A stretch of DNA of 64,000 nt from Hymenobacter mellowenesis (GTDB lineage Bacteria > Bacteroidota > Bacteroidia > Cytophagales > Hymenobacteraceae): the NCBI RefSeq assembly GCF_030581005.1, contig NZ_JAUQSX010000002.1, forward strand, positions 62,001-126,000, given 5' to 3'. The translations under genes and the position numbers were made by a program. The notes under the pieces are model-generated. The model did no database searches and was not told where the DNA came from. It saw nothing but the letters and a program-made list of their open reading frames with translations. Shown piece by piece: positions 1-8,765 of the stretch (its first letter is position 1; each line of letters begins with the position of its first letter).

Positions 1-1
1 C

Positions 2-808
2 ACCAACGCCATCGCCGCCGCCGGCAAAGCCGCCTACCCGCTGCCCATGTACGTCAACGCCGCCCTCAACCGGCCGGGCTGGCTGCCGGGCCGCTACCCC
101 AGCGCCGGGCCGCTGCCGCACGTCATGGACGTGTGGCTGGCCGCGTCGCCGGCCATCGACATCCTGGCCCCCGACTTCTACAACCCGGACTTCAAGCACT
201 GGTGCGACCTCTATACCCGCGGCGGCAACCCGCTGTTCATCCCCGAAATCCGTTTTGAGGACGGCGTGGCGGCGAAGGCGTTTTACGCCTTCGGGCACTA
301 CAACTGCCTGGCTTTTTCGCCCTTTGCCATCGAGGGCAGCGACACGCTGAAAGGCGCGCCCATCGGCAAAGCCTACGAGCTGCTGCAGCAAATGAGCCCA
401 CTGCTGGGCCGGCATCAGCCGAAAGGCCAGGTACAGGGTTTCCTGCTGCAAAAGGACTCGGCGGCCAGCGTCTTCACCCTGGGCGACTACCGCTTCACGG
501 CCCGGCACGAGTACACGCTGGGCTGGTCGCTGGGCGCGAAAAAGCCCGATTGGACGCCCGGCGGCGGCCTGGTGGTGGCCGTGGCGCCCGACGAGTTCTA
601 CGTGGTGGGCACCGGCCTGGTCCTCACCGCCGAGCCCACGGCCGCGGGCAAGCGCGCCGGCTACCTGAGCGTGGACGAAGGCGTTTTTGAAGGTGGAAAG
701 TGGGTGCCCGGCCGCCGCATGAACGGCGACCAGGACCACCAGGGCCGCCACGTGCGCGTGCCCGGCGACGAGTACAGCATCCAGCACGTCAAACTTTACA
801 CTTACTAA
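2..808 (+). CDS. GH35-type glycoside hydrolase with DUF5597 C-terminal domain (5' partial)
   Basis: The reading frame is open from base 2, so the start and the N-terminal part of the barrel lie to the left; 268 codons are visible. The segment FIPEIRF looks like the strand that carries the nucleophile Glu in GH35-like barrels, and the following aromatic-rich stretch (FYAFGHYNCLAFSPF) fits the end of the barrel. The rest matches the beta-sandwich (DUF5597) seen on beta-galactosidase-like enzymes of Bacteroidota and Caulobacter. It is the first of eight same-strand genes devoted to xylan, so removal of galactosyl or arabinosyl side groups is a reasonable inference, but the substrate cannot be read from sequence. 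The stop is followed at once by a family-B palindrome. Confidence 0.8.
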   Translation, partial: TNAIAAAGKAAYPLPMYVNAALNRPGWLPGRYPSAGPLPHVMDVWLAASPAIDILAPDFYNPDFKHWCDLYTRGGNPLFIPEIRFEDGVAAKAFYAFGHYNCLAFSPFAIEGSDTLKGAPIGKAYELLQQMSPLLGRHQPKGQVQGFLLQKDSAASVFTLGDYRFTARHEYTLGWSLGAKKPDWTPGGGLVVAVAPDEFYVVGTGLVLTAEPTAAGKRAGYLSVDEGVFEGGKWVPGRRMNGDQDHQGRHVRVPGDEYSIQHVKLYTY

Positions 809-813
809 TTATC

Positions 814-913
814 AACGTCATGCCGAGCGCAGCCGAGGCATCTCGCGTGCTTCGTTGAACCAATTGATTTACTGAAACGAGCGAGATGCCCCGGCTACGC
901 TCGGCATGACGTT
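814..913. repeat. Family B palindrome, copy 1
   Basis: Imperfect inverted repeat with about 33-base arms, beginning AACGTCATGCCGAGCG on the left and closing with the complementary bases on the right; the centre is AT-richer. It fills the gap between the GH35 and SASA genes. Related copies lie at 5244, 18738, 49116 and 53994, with short ones at 48102, 56033 and 62871. Confidence 0.85.
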
Positions 914-940
914 CTGACTACTTCCCCTGCTTCCTTTCTG

Positions 941-2923
941 ATGCGACGCTCACTTTCCCATCTGCTTCAATCAGCCGCTGTGCCGCTGGCCTTGTCCGCC
1001 GGTCTGCTGACGCTGGCCCCGGCCAGAGCCCAGGTGCGCCTGCCGCGCCTGGTGAGCAACGGCATGGTGCTGCAGCGCGATGCCGACGTGCGCATCTGGG
1101 GTTGGGCCCAGCCCGGCGAGGCTGTGGCGGTGAGCTTCCTGGGCAAAACTTACCGCGCCACCACCGGCCCCGACGGCCAGTGGCGCGTGCAGCTGCCGCA
1201 CCTGAAGCCGGGCGGGCCGTTTGAGATGAGCATCAAGGCCAGCAACCAGCTCACGGTGAAGGATATTCTGGTGGGCGACGTGTGGCTGTGCTCGGGCCAG
1301 TCGAACATGGAAACGCCCATGAGCCGGCTGCGCGACAAGTACCCCGACGTCATTGCCCAGGCTGCCAACCCGCGCATCCGGCAATACGAAGTGCCCATGA
1401 GCTACGCCTTCACCAAGCCCAGGGCCGACGTGACCGGCGGCAGCTGGATTGCGGCCGACCCGCAAACCGTGCTGAAGTTCTCGGGCGTGGCCTACTTCTT
1501 TGCCCGGGAAATCAACGCCAAATACCAGGTGCCGGTGGGCATCATAAAGGACGCCGTCGGCGGCTCGCCAGCCGAAGCCTGGCTGAGCGCCGACGCGCTG
1601 AAGCAGTTTCCGAAATACGAGCAGCAGGCGGCGCCCTACCGCGACAGCGCCGCTGTGGCCGGCATCAAGCAGAAGGAGCAGGCTGCCATCGGCAGCTGGT
1701 ACCGCCAGCTGCACCAGGCTGACCAGGGCGAGGCCCCGGGCCAGACGCCCTGGTACGCGCCTACCTACGCCGCTACGGGCTGGAAAACCATGTTGGTGCC
1801 CGGCTACTGGGCCGATGGCGAGCTGGGCTTGGTGAATGGCGTGGTGTGGTTTCGTAAGGAAGTGGAAGTGCCGGCTGGTATGACGAGCAAGCCCGCCCGC
1901 CTAGAGCTGGGCACGCTGGTCGATGCCGACTCGACTTACATCAACGGCAAGCTGGTGGGCACCACGGGCTACCAGTACCCGCCCCGCAAGTACGATTTCG
2001 GGGCTGACGTATTGAAGCCGGGCCGGAACGTCATCACGGTGCGCCTCATCAGCAACGGCGGGCGCGGCGGCTTCACGAAGGACAAAAAATACGAACTCAC
2101 CGCCGGCGGCCAGACGCTGGACCTGCGCGGCCCTTGGCAGTACCAGTTGGGTGCGACGGTGCCGCCCACGCCGGGCAGCACCACGTTTCAGTACCAGCCC
2201 GGTGGCTTGTTTAATGGCATGATTGCGCCGGTGCTGCCCTATGCTATCAAAGGCGTGCTCTGGTACCAGGGCGAGTCGAACGCGGGCCGGACGGGCGACT
2301 ATCAGGCGCTGTTTAATGGTATGATACTCGACTGGCGCCAGCAGTTCAAGCAGCCTAACCTGCCGTTCCTCTACGCCCAGCTACCCAACTTCATGGCCGT
2401 ACGCAAGGAGCCCTCAGAAAGCGGCTGGGCTGAGGTGCGCGACGTGCAGCGGCGCGGGCTGGCCCTGCCGCACACCGGCATGGCCGTGCTGATTGACGCC
2501 GGCGAGTGGAACGACATTCACCCGCTCGACAAGCAAACGCCCGGCCACCGCCTGGCTCTGGCCGCGCAAAAAGTGGCCTACGGCGACAGCAAGCTGGTCT
2601 CGTCCGGCCCGCTCTACCAGGCCATGCAAACGGCCGGCAACAAGGCGACGCTGAGCTTCAGCAGTATCGGCGGCGGCTTGGTGGCGAAGGGTGAGGGTGA
2701 GTTGAAGGGCTTTGCCATCGCCGGTCCGGACAAGAAATTCGTGTGGGCCCAGGCCCGGATTGAAGGCAATAAGGTGGTGGTGTGGAATGACCAGGTGGCC
2801 CGCCCCACCGTGGTGCGCTACGCCTGGGCCGATAATCCCGAAGGTGCCAATCTCTACAACAAGGAAGGCCTGCCGGCTTCCCCTTTTACGACTGCTGCTG
2901 ATGCGCTTCTCCAGGGTTTTTAA
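941..2923 (+). CDS. Secreted sialate O-acetylesterase-family (SASA) carbohydrate esterase
   Basis: 660 aa. The N-terminus has a positively charged start, a hydrophobic core and an ARA|Q signal-peptidase site near residue 30. The motif CSGQSNME places the nucleophile Ser at 121, and NDIHPLDK places the catalytic Asp/His at 525-527; VLWYQGESN is the second conserved SGNH-like block. Residues about 290-390 (VVWFRKEVEVP to VITVRLISNGG) look like a galactose-binding jelly roll inserted into the esterase fold, which explains the length. Family members remove O-acetyl groups from sialic acid or from plant glycans. The xylan enzymes around it favour acetylxylan or acetylated xylo-oligosaccharide as substrate (inference). 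The start codon is the one giving the signal peptide; no clear ribosome-binding site is present. Confidence 0.9.
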   Translation: MRRSLSHLLQSAAVPLALSAGLLTLAPARAQVRLPRLVSNGMVLQRDADVRIWGWAQPGEAVAVSFLGKTYRATTGPDGQWRVQLPHLKPGGPFEMSIKASNQLTVKDILVGDVWLCSGQSNMETPMSRLRDKYPDVIAQAANPRIRQYEVPMSYAFTKPRADVTGGSWIAADPQTVLKFSGVAYFFAREINAKYQVPVGIIKDAVGGSPAEAWLSADALKQFPKYEQQAAPYRDSAAVAGIKQKEQAAIGSWYRQLHQADQGEAPGQTPWYAPTYAATGWKTMLVPGYWADGELGLVNGVVWFRKEVEVPAGMTSKPARLELGTLVDADSTYINGKLVGTTGYQYPPRKYDFGADVLKPGRNVITVRLISNGGRGGFTKDKKYELTAGGQTLDLRGPWQYQLGATVPPTPGSTTFQYQPGGLFNGMIAPVLPYAIKGVLWYQGESNAGRTGDYQALFNGMILDWRQQFKQPNLPFLYAQLPNFMAVRKEPSESGWAEVRDVQRRGLALPHTGMAVLIDAGEWNDIHPLDKQTPGHRLALAAQKVAYGDSKLVSSGPLYQAMQTAGNKATLSFSSIGGGLVAKGEGELKGFAIAGPDKKFVWAQARIEGNKVVVWNDQVARPTVVRYAWADNPEGANLYNKEGLPASPFTTAADALLQGF

Positions 2924-2940
2924 TCGTTCCAGTGTGGGTT

Positions 2941-3013
2941 GTAGCGTGGACTCTGCGAGTCCGCGTATCGTGAAGCCGTGTGCACCGGCGCGGACTCGCA
3001 GAGTCCACGCTAC
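2941..3013. repeat. Family A palindrome, copy 1
   Basis: Perfect 25-base arms (2941-2965 and 2989-3013) starting GTAGCGTGGACTC, separated by 23 bases. Copies recur at 9898-9976 (inside a family-C element) and 33471-33553. Confidence 0.9.
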
Positions 3014-3053
3014 AACTCGCTCGGCTTCCCTCTTCTTAGCAGCGGAGCAGGGG

Positions 3054-5234
3054 ATGAGGCCCTATGCCTGGCTCCTCGCCCTAATTCTGCTTACCCAAAC
3101 CGCCCACGCCCAAACCATCCCCATCTTTCGCGACCCCGCCCAGCCCCTCAACGCCCGCGTCAACGACCTCATCTCGAAGCTGACCATTGAGGAAAAGGCC
3201 GACCAGATGATGTACAACAGCAAAGCCATCGAGCGGCTGAACATCCCCGCCTATAACTGGTGGAACGAAGCCCTGCACGGCGTGGGCCGCGCCGGGGCGG
3301 CCACGGTGTTCCCGCAGGCCATCGGGCTGGGTGCCACGTTCGACGACGACCTGGCCCGGCGCGTGGCCACCGCCATATCGGACGAAGCCCGCGCCTCCTT
3401 CAACGTGGCCGTGGCCAAGGGCTACCGCATGCAATACAGCGGCCTCACGTTCTGGACGCCCAACATCAACATCTTCCGCGACCCGCGCTGGGGCCGCGGC
3501 CAGGAAACCTACGGCGAAGACCCCACCCTCACCGGCCGCCTGGGCGTGGCCTTCGTGCAGGGCCTGCAGGGCAACGACCCGCGCCATCTCAAAACCGCCG
3601 CCTGCGCCAAGCACTACGCCGTGCACAGCGGCCCCGAAAAGCTTCGCCACGAGTTCAACGCCGAGCCCACGCCCCAGGATTTGTGGGAAACCTACCTGCC
3701 GGCGTTTCATCAGCTGGTGAATGCCAAGGTGGAGGCCGTGATGTGCGCTTACAACCGCACCAGCGGCGAGCCCTGCTGCGGCAACCAATACCTGCTGCAG
3801 GACGTGCTGCGCAAACAATGGGCTTTCAAAGGCCACGTGGTGAGTGACTGCTGGGCACTGGTCGATTTCTACCAGGGCCACAAGGTGGTGAAAACGCCCG
3901 CCGAAGCCGCCGCCCTGGCCCTGGAGCGCGGCGTCAACCTGAATTGCGGCAGCGTGTACCCCGCCTTGCCCGAGGCCGTGAAGCTTGGCCTCACCACCGA
4001 GGCCAAAATGGATAGCTCGCTGGCCGTCTTGCTGCGCACCAAGTTCAAGCTCGGCCTGCTCGACCCCCAGGGCAGCAGCCCCTACGACAAGCTCGGGCCG
4101 GAAGTCATCAATAGCGCCGCGCACCGCGCCTTAGCCCGGGAAGCGGCCCAGAAGTCCATCGTGTTGCTGAAGAACAACGGCGTGCTGCCCCTGCGCAACG
4201 ACCTGCCGAAATACTTCGTGTGCGGCCCCAACGCCACCAACCTCGACGCCCTGCTGGGCAACTACTACGGCGTGAACCCGGAGATGAAAACCTTCCTCGA
4301 AGGCATTGTGGGCGGCGTGCAGCCCGGCAGCCAGGTGCAGTACCGCCAGGGCGCCCTGCTGGACCGGCCCAACGCCAACGGCATCGACTGGGTGAGCAGC
4401 AGCTCCCGCGCCTCCGATGCCACCTTTGTGGTGCTGGGCATCACCGGGCTGCTGGAAGGGGAGGAGGGCGAATCCATTGCCTCGCCCACGTTCGGCGACC
4501 GGCTCGACTACAACCTGCCCAAAAACCAGATTGACTTCCTGAAAAAGCTGCGCGAGAAAAACGACAAGCCCATTGTGGCCATCATTACGGGTGGAAGTCC
4601 GATGAACCTGGCCGAAGTGCACGAGCTCTGCGATGCCGTGGTGCTGGCCTGGTACCCCGGCGAGGAAGGCGGCAACGCCGTGGCCGACGTGGTGTTTGGC
4701 AAGGTGTCGCCCTCGGGCAAGCTGCCCATCACCTTCCCCAAATCGCTCGACCAGCTGCCCGCCTACGAGGACTACCACATGGCCGGCCGCACCTACCGCT
4801 ACCTCGCCGCCGAGCCCATGTATCCTTTCGGCTACGGCCTCAGCTACGCCAAATTCACCTACCCCAGCCTGAAACTAGCCACCCTCAAAGTGGCCAAAAA
4901 CAAGCCTGTCAACGTAACCGCTACCGTCACCAACAGCGGCAAAGTGGAAGGCGAGGAAGTGGTGCAGCTCTACGTGACACACGCTGCGGCCAAGGGCACC
5001 CAGACGCCGCTGTACGCCCTGAAAGGCTTTCAGCGCGTGAAATTGGCCCCGGGAGCCAGCACCACCGTTACTTTCACGCTCTCGCCGGAACAGCTGGCGC
5101 TGGTAAATGCCCAGGGGCAGTCGGTGGCAGCGGCCGGGCCGGTCACGGTGTGGGTAGGCGGCGCGCTGCCCAGCGCCCGCAGCGTTGCCCTGGGCGCCAG
5201 CCCGGCCGCTAAAGCCGTTCTTACCATTAAATGA
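3054..5234 (+). CDS. Secreted GH3 beta-xylosidase (beta-glucosidase family)
   Basis: 726 aa from the ATG at 3054, which yields a signal peptide ending AHA|Q at residue 19; the frame stays open upstream through the palindrome and over the esterase end, but that extension has no signal sequence. The two GH3 catalytic domains follow: a TIM barrel (about 30-330) with the nucleophile in VVSDCWA (Asp265, the SDC form typical of beta-xylosidases) and the alpha/beta sandwich (about 370-590). A fibronectin type III-like domain closes the protein (about 620-700). The enzyme would release xylose from xylo-oligosaccharides in the periplasm, feeding the xylose genes immediately downstream. Beta-glucosidase or arabinosidase side activity cannot be excluded. 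Confidence 0.92.
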   Translation: MRPYAWLLALILLTQTAHAQTIPIFRDPAQPLNARVNDLISKLTIEEKADQMMYNSKAIERLNIPAYNWWNEALHGVGRAGAATVFPQAIGLGATFDDDLARRVATAISDEARASFNVAVAKGYRMQYSGLTFWTPNINIFRDPRWGRGQETYGEDPTLTGRLGVAFVQGLQGNDPRHLKTAACAKHYAVHSGPEKLRHEFNAEPTPQDLWETYLPAFHQLVNAKVEAVMCAYNRTSGEPCCGNQYLLQDVLRKQWAFKGHVVSDCWALVDFYQGHKVVKTPAEAAALALERGVNLNCGSVYPALPEAVKLGLTTEAKMDSSLAVLLRTKFKLGLLDPQGSSPYDKLGPEVINSAAHRALAREAAQKSIVLLKNNGVLPLRNDLPKYFVCGPNATNLDALLGNYYGVNPEMKTFLEGIVGGVQPGSQVQYRQGALLDRPNANGIDWVSSSSRASDATFVVLGITGLLEGEEGESIASPTFGDRLDYNLPKNQIDFLKKLREKNDKPIVAIITGGSPMNLAEVHELCDAVVLAWYPGEEGGNAVADVVFGKVSPSGKLPITFPKSLDQLPAYEDYHMAGRTYRYLAAEPMYPFGYGLSYAKFTYPSLKLATLKVAKNKPVNVTATVTNSGKVEGEEVVQLYVTHAAAKGTQTPLYALKGFQRVKLAPGASTTVTFTLSPEQLALVNAQGQSVAAAGPVTVWVGGALPSARSVALGASPAAKAVLTIK

Positions 5235-5243
5235 AACAGCAAC

Positions 5244-5345
5244 ACGTCATGCAGAGCGCAGCGAAGCATCTCGCGTGCCACCACTAACCCTGACGGTTTG
5301 ATTGCGTTGCGCACGCAAGATGCTTCGCTGCGCTCTGCATGACGT
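5244..5345. repeat. Family B palindrome, copy 2
   Basis: Inverted repeat with arms around GTCATGCAGAGCGCAGCGAA and its complement, in the gap between the GH3 gene and xylB. The xylB start lies 22 bases beyond it. Confidence 0.85.
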
Positions 5346-5367
5346 TCTTTTTGAGCTTCATTAATCC

Positions 5368-6864
5368 ATGAAATACCTCCTCGGCTACGACATCGGTAGC
5401 TCTTCGATAAAAGCCTCCCTGCTGGACATTGATACCGGCCGGTGCGTGGCTGCCGCCACCTCTCCCAAAAAGGAGATGGAAATCACCGTGGCCCAACCCA
5501 ACTGGGCCGAGCAGCGCCCCGAGCGCTGGTGGCAGGAGTGCGTGAACGCCACCGCCGAATTGAAAGCCGAATACGGCTTCGATACCTCCCTGGTGGCCGG
5601 CATCGGCATCACCTACCAGATGCACGGGCTGGTGCTGATTGACAAGGCCGGCAAGGTGCTGCGCCCGGCCATCATCTGGTGCGACAGCCGGGCTGTGGAG
5701 TATGGCAACCAGGCTTTTGCGGAAATGGGCGAAGAATATTGCCTGGAAAATTTCCTGAACTCACCGGGTAATTTCACCGCCTCCAAGCTGAAATGGGTGC
5801 GCGAGAATGAGCCCGAGATTTACGCGCAAATTCACAAGATTCAGCTGCCCGGCGACTACATCGCATTCAAGCTGAGCGGCCAACTGCAAACCACCGTTTC
5901 TGGCTTGTCGGAAGGCGTGTTCTGGAATTTCAAGCGGCAGGCCATTGCCCAGGAGCTGCTGGACTACTACGGCATCAGCGCTGACTTGCTGCCCGAGGTG
6001 GTAGACACCTTCGCGGTGCAGGGCCACCTGACGGCCGAGGCCGCGCAGGAGCTGGGCCTCACGGCCGGCACGCCCATCAGCTACCGGGCCGGCGACCAGC
6101 CCAACAACGCCTTCTCCCTGAATGTATTGAACCCCGGTGAGGTGGCGGCCACGGGCGGCACCAGCGGCGTGGTCTACGGCATCAACGAAACCAACACGCC
6201 CGACCCCCGCTCCCGCGTGAACTCCTTTGTGCACGTGAACAGCACGCTCGCCCGGCCCCGCAACGGCGTGCTGATGTGCCTCAACGGCACCGGCATTCTG
6301 AACAGCTGGCTGCGCAAAATCGTGGGCGAAATGCCCTACGACCAGATGAACCAACTGGCCGCCCAGGCGCCGGTAGGAGCGGAGGGCCTCGTGTTTCTGC
6401 CCTTCGGCAACGGCGTGGAGCGCATCCTCGAAAACCGCCCGGCCGACGCCGAATTGCGCGGCCTCAACTTCAACATTCACCACCAAAAGCACTTGCTGCG
6501 GGCGGCGCAGGAAGGCATCGTGTTTGCGCTCAACTACGGCATGGACATCATGCGGGCCAGCGGCGTGCAGGTGCGCCAGGTGCGCGCCGGCAACGCCAAC
6601 ATGTTCCTGAGCCCGGTGTTCCGCGAGGCCTTCGTCAACAGCGGCAACGTGACGCTGGAGCTCTACAACACCGACGCGGCCCAGGGCGCGGCGCGCGGCG
6701 CGGGCATCGGCGCCGGCGTATACGCCAGCCCGGCCGAAGCCTTCGGCGGCCTCGAACGCATCCTCACTGTAGAGCCGACCGATGCGCTGCGCGAACAATA
6801 CCAAGCGGCTTACGGCCGCTGGCAAGATGCATTGCCTAGAGAGTTGTCGGTTGTCAGTTGCTAG
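5368..6864 (+). CDS. xylB: Xylulokinase
   Basis: 498 aa FGGY-family sugar kinase that phosphorylates D-xylulose to xylulose 5-phosphate with ATP in the cytoplasm. The N-terminal phosphate-binding loop is YDIGSSSIKAS (residues 5-15). The catalytic base lies in RAGDQPNNAF (Asp243), and the second ATP-site segment is ATGGTSGVVYG. It precedes xylA, giving an order kinase-isomerase in one direction. The last codons (LSVVSC, then TAG) lie inside a family-D palindrome, so the natural C-terminus has been replaced or extended by repeat sequence; the catalytic core is intact. Confidence 0.95.
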   Translation: MKYLLGYDIGSSSIKASLLDIDTGRCVAAATSPKKEMEITVAQPNWAEQRPERWWQECVNATAELKAEYGFDTSLVAGIGITYQMHGLVLIDKAGKVLRPAIIWCDSRAVEYGNQAFAEMGEEYCLENFLNSPGNFTASKLKWVRENEPEIYAQIHKIQLPGDYIAFKLSGQLQTTVSGLSEGVFWNFKRQAIAQELLDYYGISADLLPEVVDTFAVQGHLTAEAAQELGLTAGTPISYRAGDQPNNAFSLNVLNPGEVAATGGTSGVVYGINETNTPDPRSRVNSFVHVNSTLARPRNGVLMCLNGTGILNSWLRKIVGEMPYDQMNQLAAQAPVGAEGLVFLPFGNGVERILENRPADAELRGLNFNIHHQKHLLRAAQEGIVFALNYGMDIMRASGVQVRQVRAGNANMFLSPVFREAFVNSGNVTLELYNTDAAQGAARGAGIGAGVYASPAEAFGGLERILTVEPTDALREQYQAAYGRWQDALPRELSVVSC

Positions 6865-6941
6865 TTGTCAGTGGATGGACCTACTATAATCGACAACTAA
6901 TAACCAGCAACTGACAACTGACAACCAGCAACTAACAACTA
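6842..6941. repeat. Family D palindrome, copy 1 (overlaps xylB 3' end)
   Basis: Inverted repeat built of GTTGTCAGTTG-type units on the left and CAACTGACAAC units on the right, about 30-base arms. The left arm encodes the final residues and stop of xylB. A second copy lies at 59220-59310. Confidence 0.8.
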
Positions 6942-6968
6942 AATATCCCCAACCAATTTCCCTAGCTC

Positions 6969-8300
6969 ATGTCTAGCAACACCCTTTCCAGAACCGAATT
7001 CTTCACGGGCATCGAACCCATTCGTTTTGAAGGCCGCGAGTCGGACAACCCGCTCGCCTTTAAGTGGTACGACGAAAACCGTGTGGTGGCCGGCAAGACC
7101 ATGAAGGAGCATCTGCGCTTCGCCGTGTCGTACTGGCACACCTTCACCGGCACCGGCGGCGACCCGTTCGGCCCCGGCACCAAGCAGTTTGCCTGGGACT
7201 CGCACCACGAAATCGTGGGCCGCGCCAAGGACAAGGCCGATGCCGCGTTCGAGTTCTTCACCAAGCTCGGCACGCCCTACTACTGCTTCCACGACATTGA
7301 TTTAGTGGACGAAGGCGCGTCGCTGGCCGAATACGAGCGTAACCTCGCCACCGTGGTAGACTATGTGAAGCAGCACCAGCAGGAAAGCGGCGTGAAGCTG
7401 CTCTGGGGCACGGCCAACGTGTTTTCGAACCCGCGCTACATGAACGGCGCCAGCACCAACCCCGACTTCCAGGTGGTGGCCCACGCCGCCACGCAGGTGA
7501 AAAACGCCATCGACGCAACCATCGCGCTGGGCGGTGAAAACTACGTGTTCTGGGGCGGCCGCGAGGGCTACATGACCCTGCTGAACACCGACATGAAGCG
7601 CGAGCAAGCCCACATGGGCCGTTTCCTGACCATGGCCCGCGACTACGCCCGCCAGCAGGGCTTCACCGGCAAGTTCTTCATCGAGCCCAAGCCGGCCGAG
7701 CCCACCAAGCACCAGTACGACTTCGACGCCGCCACCGTCATCGGCTTCCTGAAGGAGCACGGCCTGGAAAACGACTTCATGCTGAACCTGGAAGTGAACC
7801 ACGCCACCCTGGCCGGCCACACCTTCCAGCACGAACTGCAGGTGGCGGCCGACGCCAATATGCTGGGCAGCATGGACGCCAACCGCGGCGACTACCAGAA
7901 CGGCTGGGACACCGACCAGTTCCCGAACAACCTCAACGAGCTGACCGAGAGCATGCTCATCATCCTGGAGCACGGCGGCTTCAAGCACGGCGGCATAAAC
8001 TTCGACGCCAAAACCCGCCGCAACTCGACCGACCTGGAGGACATTTTCATCGCCCACATCGCGGGTATGGACACCTTCGCCCGCTCCCTCGTCATCGCCA
8101 ACGACATTCTGGAGAAGTCGCCCTACCGCAAGTTCCGCACCGAGCGCTACGCCTCCTTCGATTCGGGCGAGGGCAAGGCCTTTGCCGCCGGCCAGCTCAC
8201 GCTGGAAGACCTGCGCACCATTGCCCACAAATCGGGCGAGCCCGCGCCTCGCAGCGGCAAGCAGGAGTGGCTGGAAAGCATTATTAATCAGTATATTTAA
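6969..8300 (+). CDS. xylA: Xylose isomerase
   Basis: 443 aa, the usual length of class II xylose isomerases, converting D-xylose to D-xylulose with two divalent metal ions. Visible signatures: FHDIDL with the catalytic His108 and Asp111, VFWGGREGY, the metal-binding block [16 protein letters not shown] (Glu239 is the bridging ligand) and [13 protein letters not shown]. The start [12 protein letters not shown] is 104 bases after xylB, with the family-D repeat between, so co-transcription is likely but must pass through that palindrome. Together xylA and xylB carry xylose to the pentose phosphate pathway. Confidence 0.97.
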   Translation: MSSNTLSRTEFFTGIEPIRFEGRESDNPLAFKWYDENRVVAGKTMKEHLRFAVSYWHTFTGTGGDPFGPGTKQFAWDSHHEIVGRAKDKADAAFEFFTKLGTPYYCFHDIDLVDEGASLAEYERNLATVVDYVKQHQQESGVKLLWGTANVFSNPRYMNGASTNPDFQVVAHAATQVKNAIDATIALGGENYVFWGGREGYMTLLNTDMKREQAHMGRFLTMARDYARQQGFTGKFFIEPKPAEPTKHQYDFDAATVIGFLKEHGLENDFMLNLEVNHATLAGHTFQHELQVAADANMLGSMDANRGDYQNGWDTDQFPNNLNELTESMLIILEHGGFKHGGINFDAKTRRNSTDLEDIFIAHIAGMDTFARSLVIANDILEKSPYRKFRTERYASFDSGEGKAFAAGQLTLEDLRTIAHKSGEPAPRSGKQEWLESIINQYI

Positions 8301-8312
8301 CGTGTAGCCTGA

Positions 8313-8431
8313 CGTGGCGCCTCACCCCCTGAACCCCTCTCCCAAAGGAGAGGGGGCACCGGAAATGCTCAGATTGAGAATCGTCAGGCTCCCCTCTCCT
8401 TTGGGAGAGGGGCCGGGGGTGAGGCGCCACG
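8313..8431. repeat. Family C palindrome, copy 1
   Basis: Long imperfect inverted repeat: the left arm starts CGTGGCGCCTCACCCCC and continues through CCTCTCCC; the right arm ends in the complement GGGGGTGAGGCGCCACG. The inner arm carries GTCAGGCTCC, which is also present in the second copy at 9844-10035. Confidence 0.85.
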
Positions 8432-8524
8432 CCTGAGTAACCTAAAAACAGAACCGGCCGGCCGCTAAATGGTGGGAACAGTGAGGCGGCTGGCCGGGGA
8501 TGTTTTAAAGATTTAAGGCGGTGG

Positions 8525-8556
8525 AAACGGCCGTTTGCTGCAACAAACGGCCGTTT
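8525..8556 (+). terminator. Hairpin, probable terminator after xylA
   Basis: Perfect 13-base stem AAACGGCCGTTTG / CAAACGGCCGTTT with a 6-base loop, followed by only a short T tract (TTTT). Each arm is itself nearly self-complementary (AAACGGCCGTTT), so other folds are possible. Confidence 0.55.
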
Positions 8557-8765
8557 TACGGAGGCGCTTCGGCAGAGCTTCCGGCTCGTTGGTGAGCCGG
8601 CCGGAAGTAAGTAGTCGGGGCCTGGTGGGCCCGGCGGCCGGAGCGCCTCTCCACCTGCTTACCGGGGCTTTGCCCGAATGAATAATTGACTGATGCTGAG
8701 GATGTCAGGTGCCTCTTAAACTGGGGCGCATGGCTACCGCCTTATCCAACCTTTTTTGCTGAACT

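Larger units (their letters stand above)
8301..8765. other. 465-base gap between xylA and the GH10 gene
   Basis: Holds, in order, a family-C palindrome (8313-8431), a strong hairpin at 8525-8556 and a bulged hairpin at 8578-8607 (CTTCCGGCTC against GAGCCGGCCGGAAG). No coding frame in it is convincing. The hairpins suggest that xylA transcription ends here and that the GH10 gene has its own leader; no clear TAnnTTTG box was found before the GH10 start. Confidence 0.6.

Noticed and set aside
814..913. Palindrome series considered as a CRISPR array
   Set aside because: The copies are thousands of bases apart, are inverted repeats rather than spaced direct repeats, and no cas gene is present.
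2712..3053. N-terminal extension of the GH3 gene into the upstream esterase gene
   Set aside because: It passes through a family-A palindrome and would bury the signal peptide; the ATG at 3054 gives a normal secreted start.
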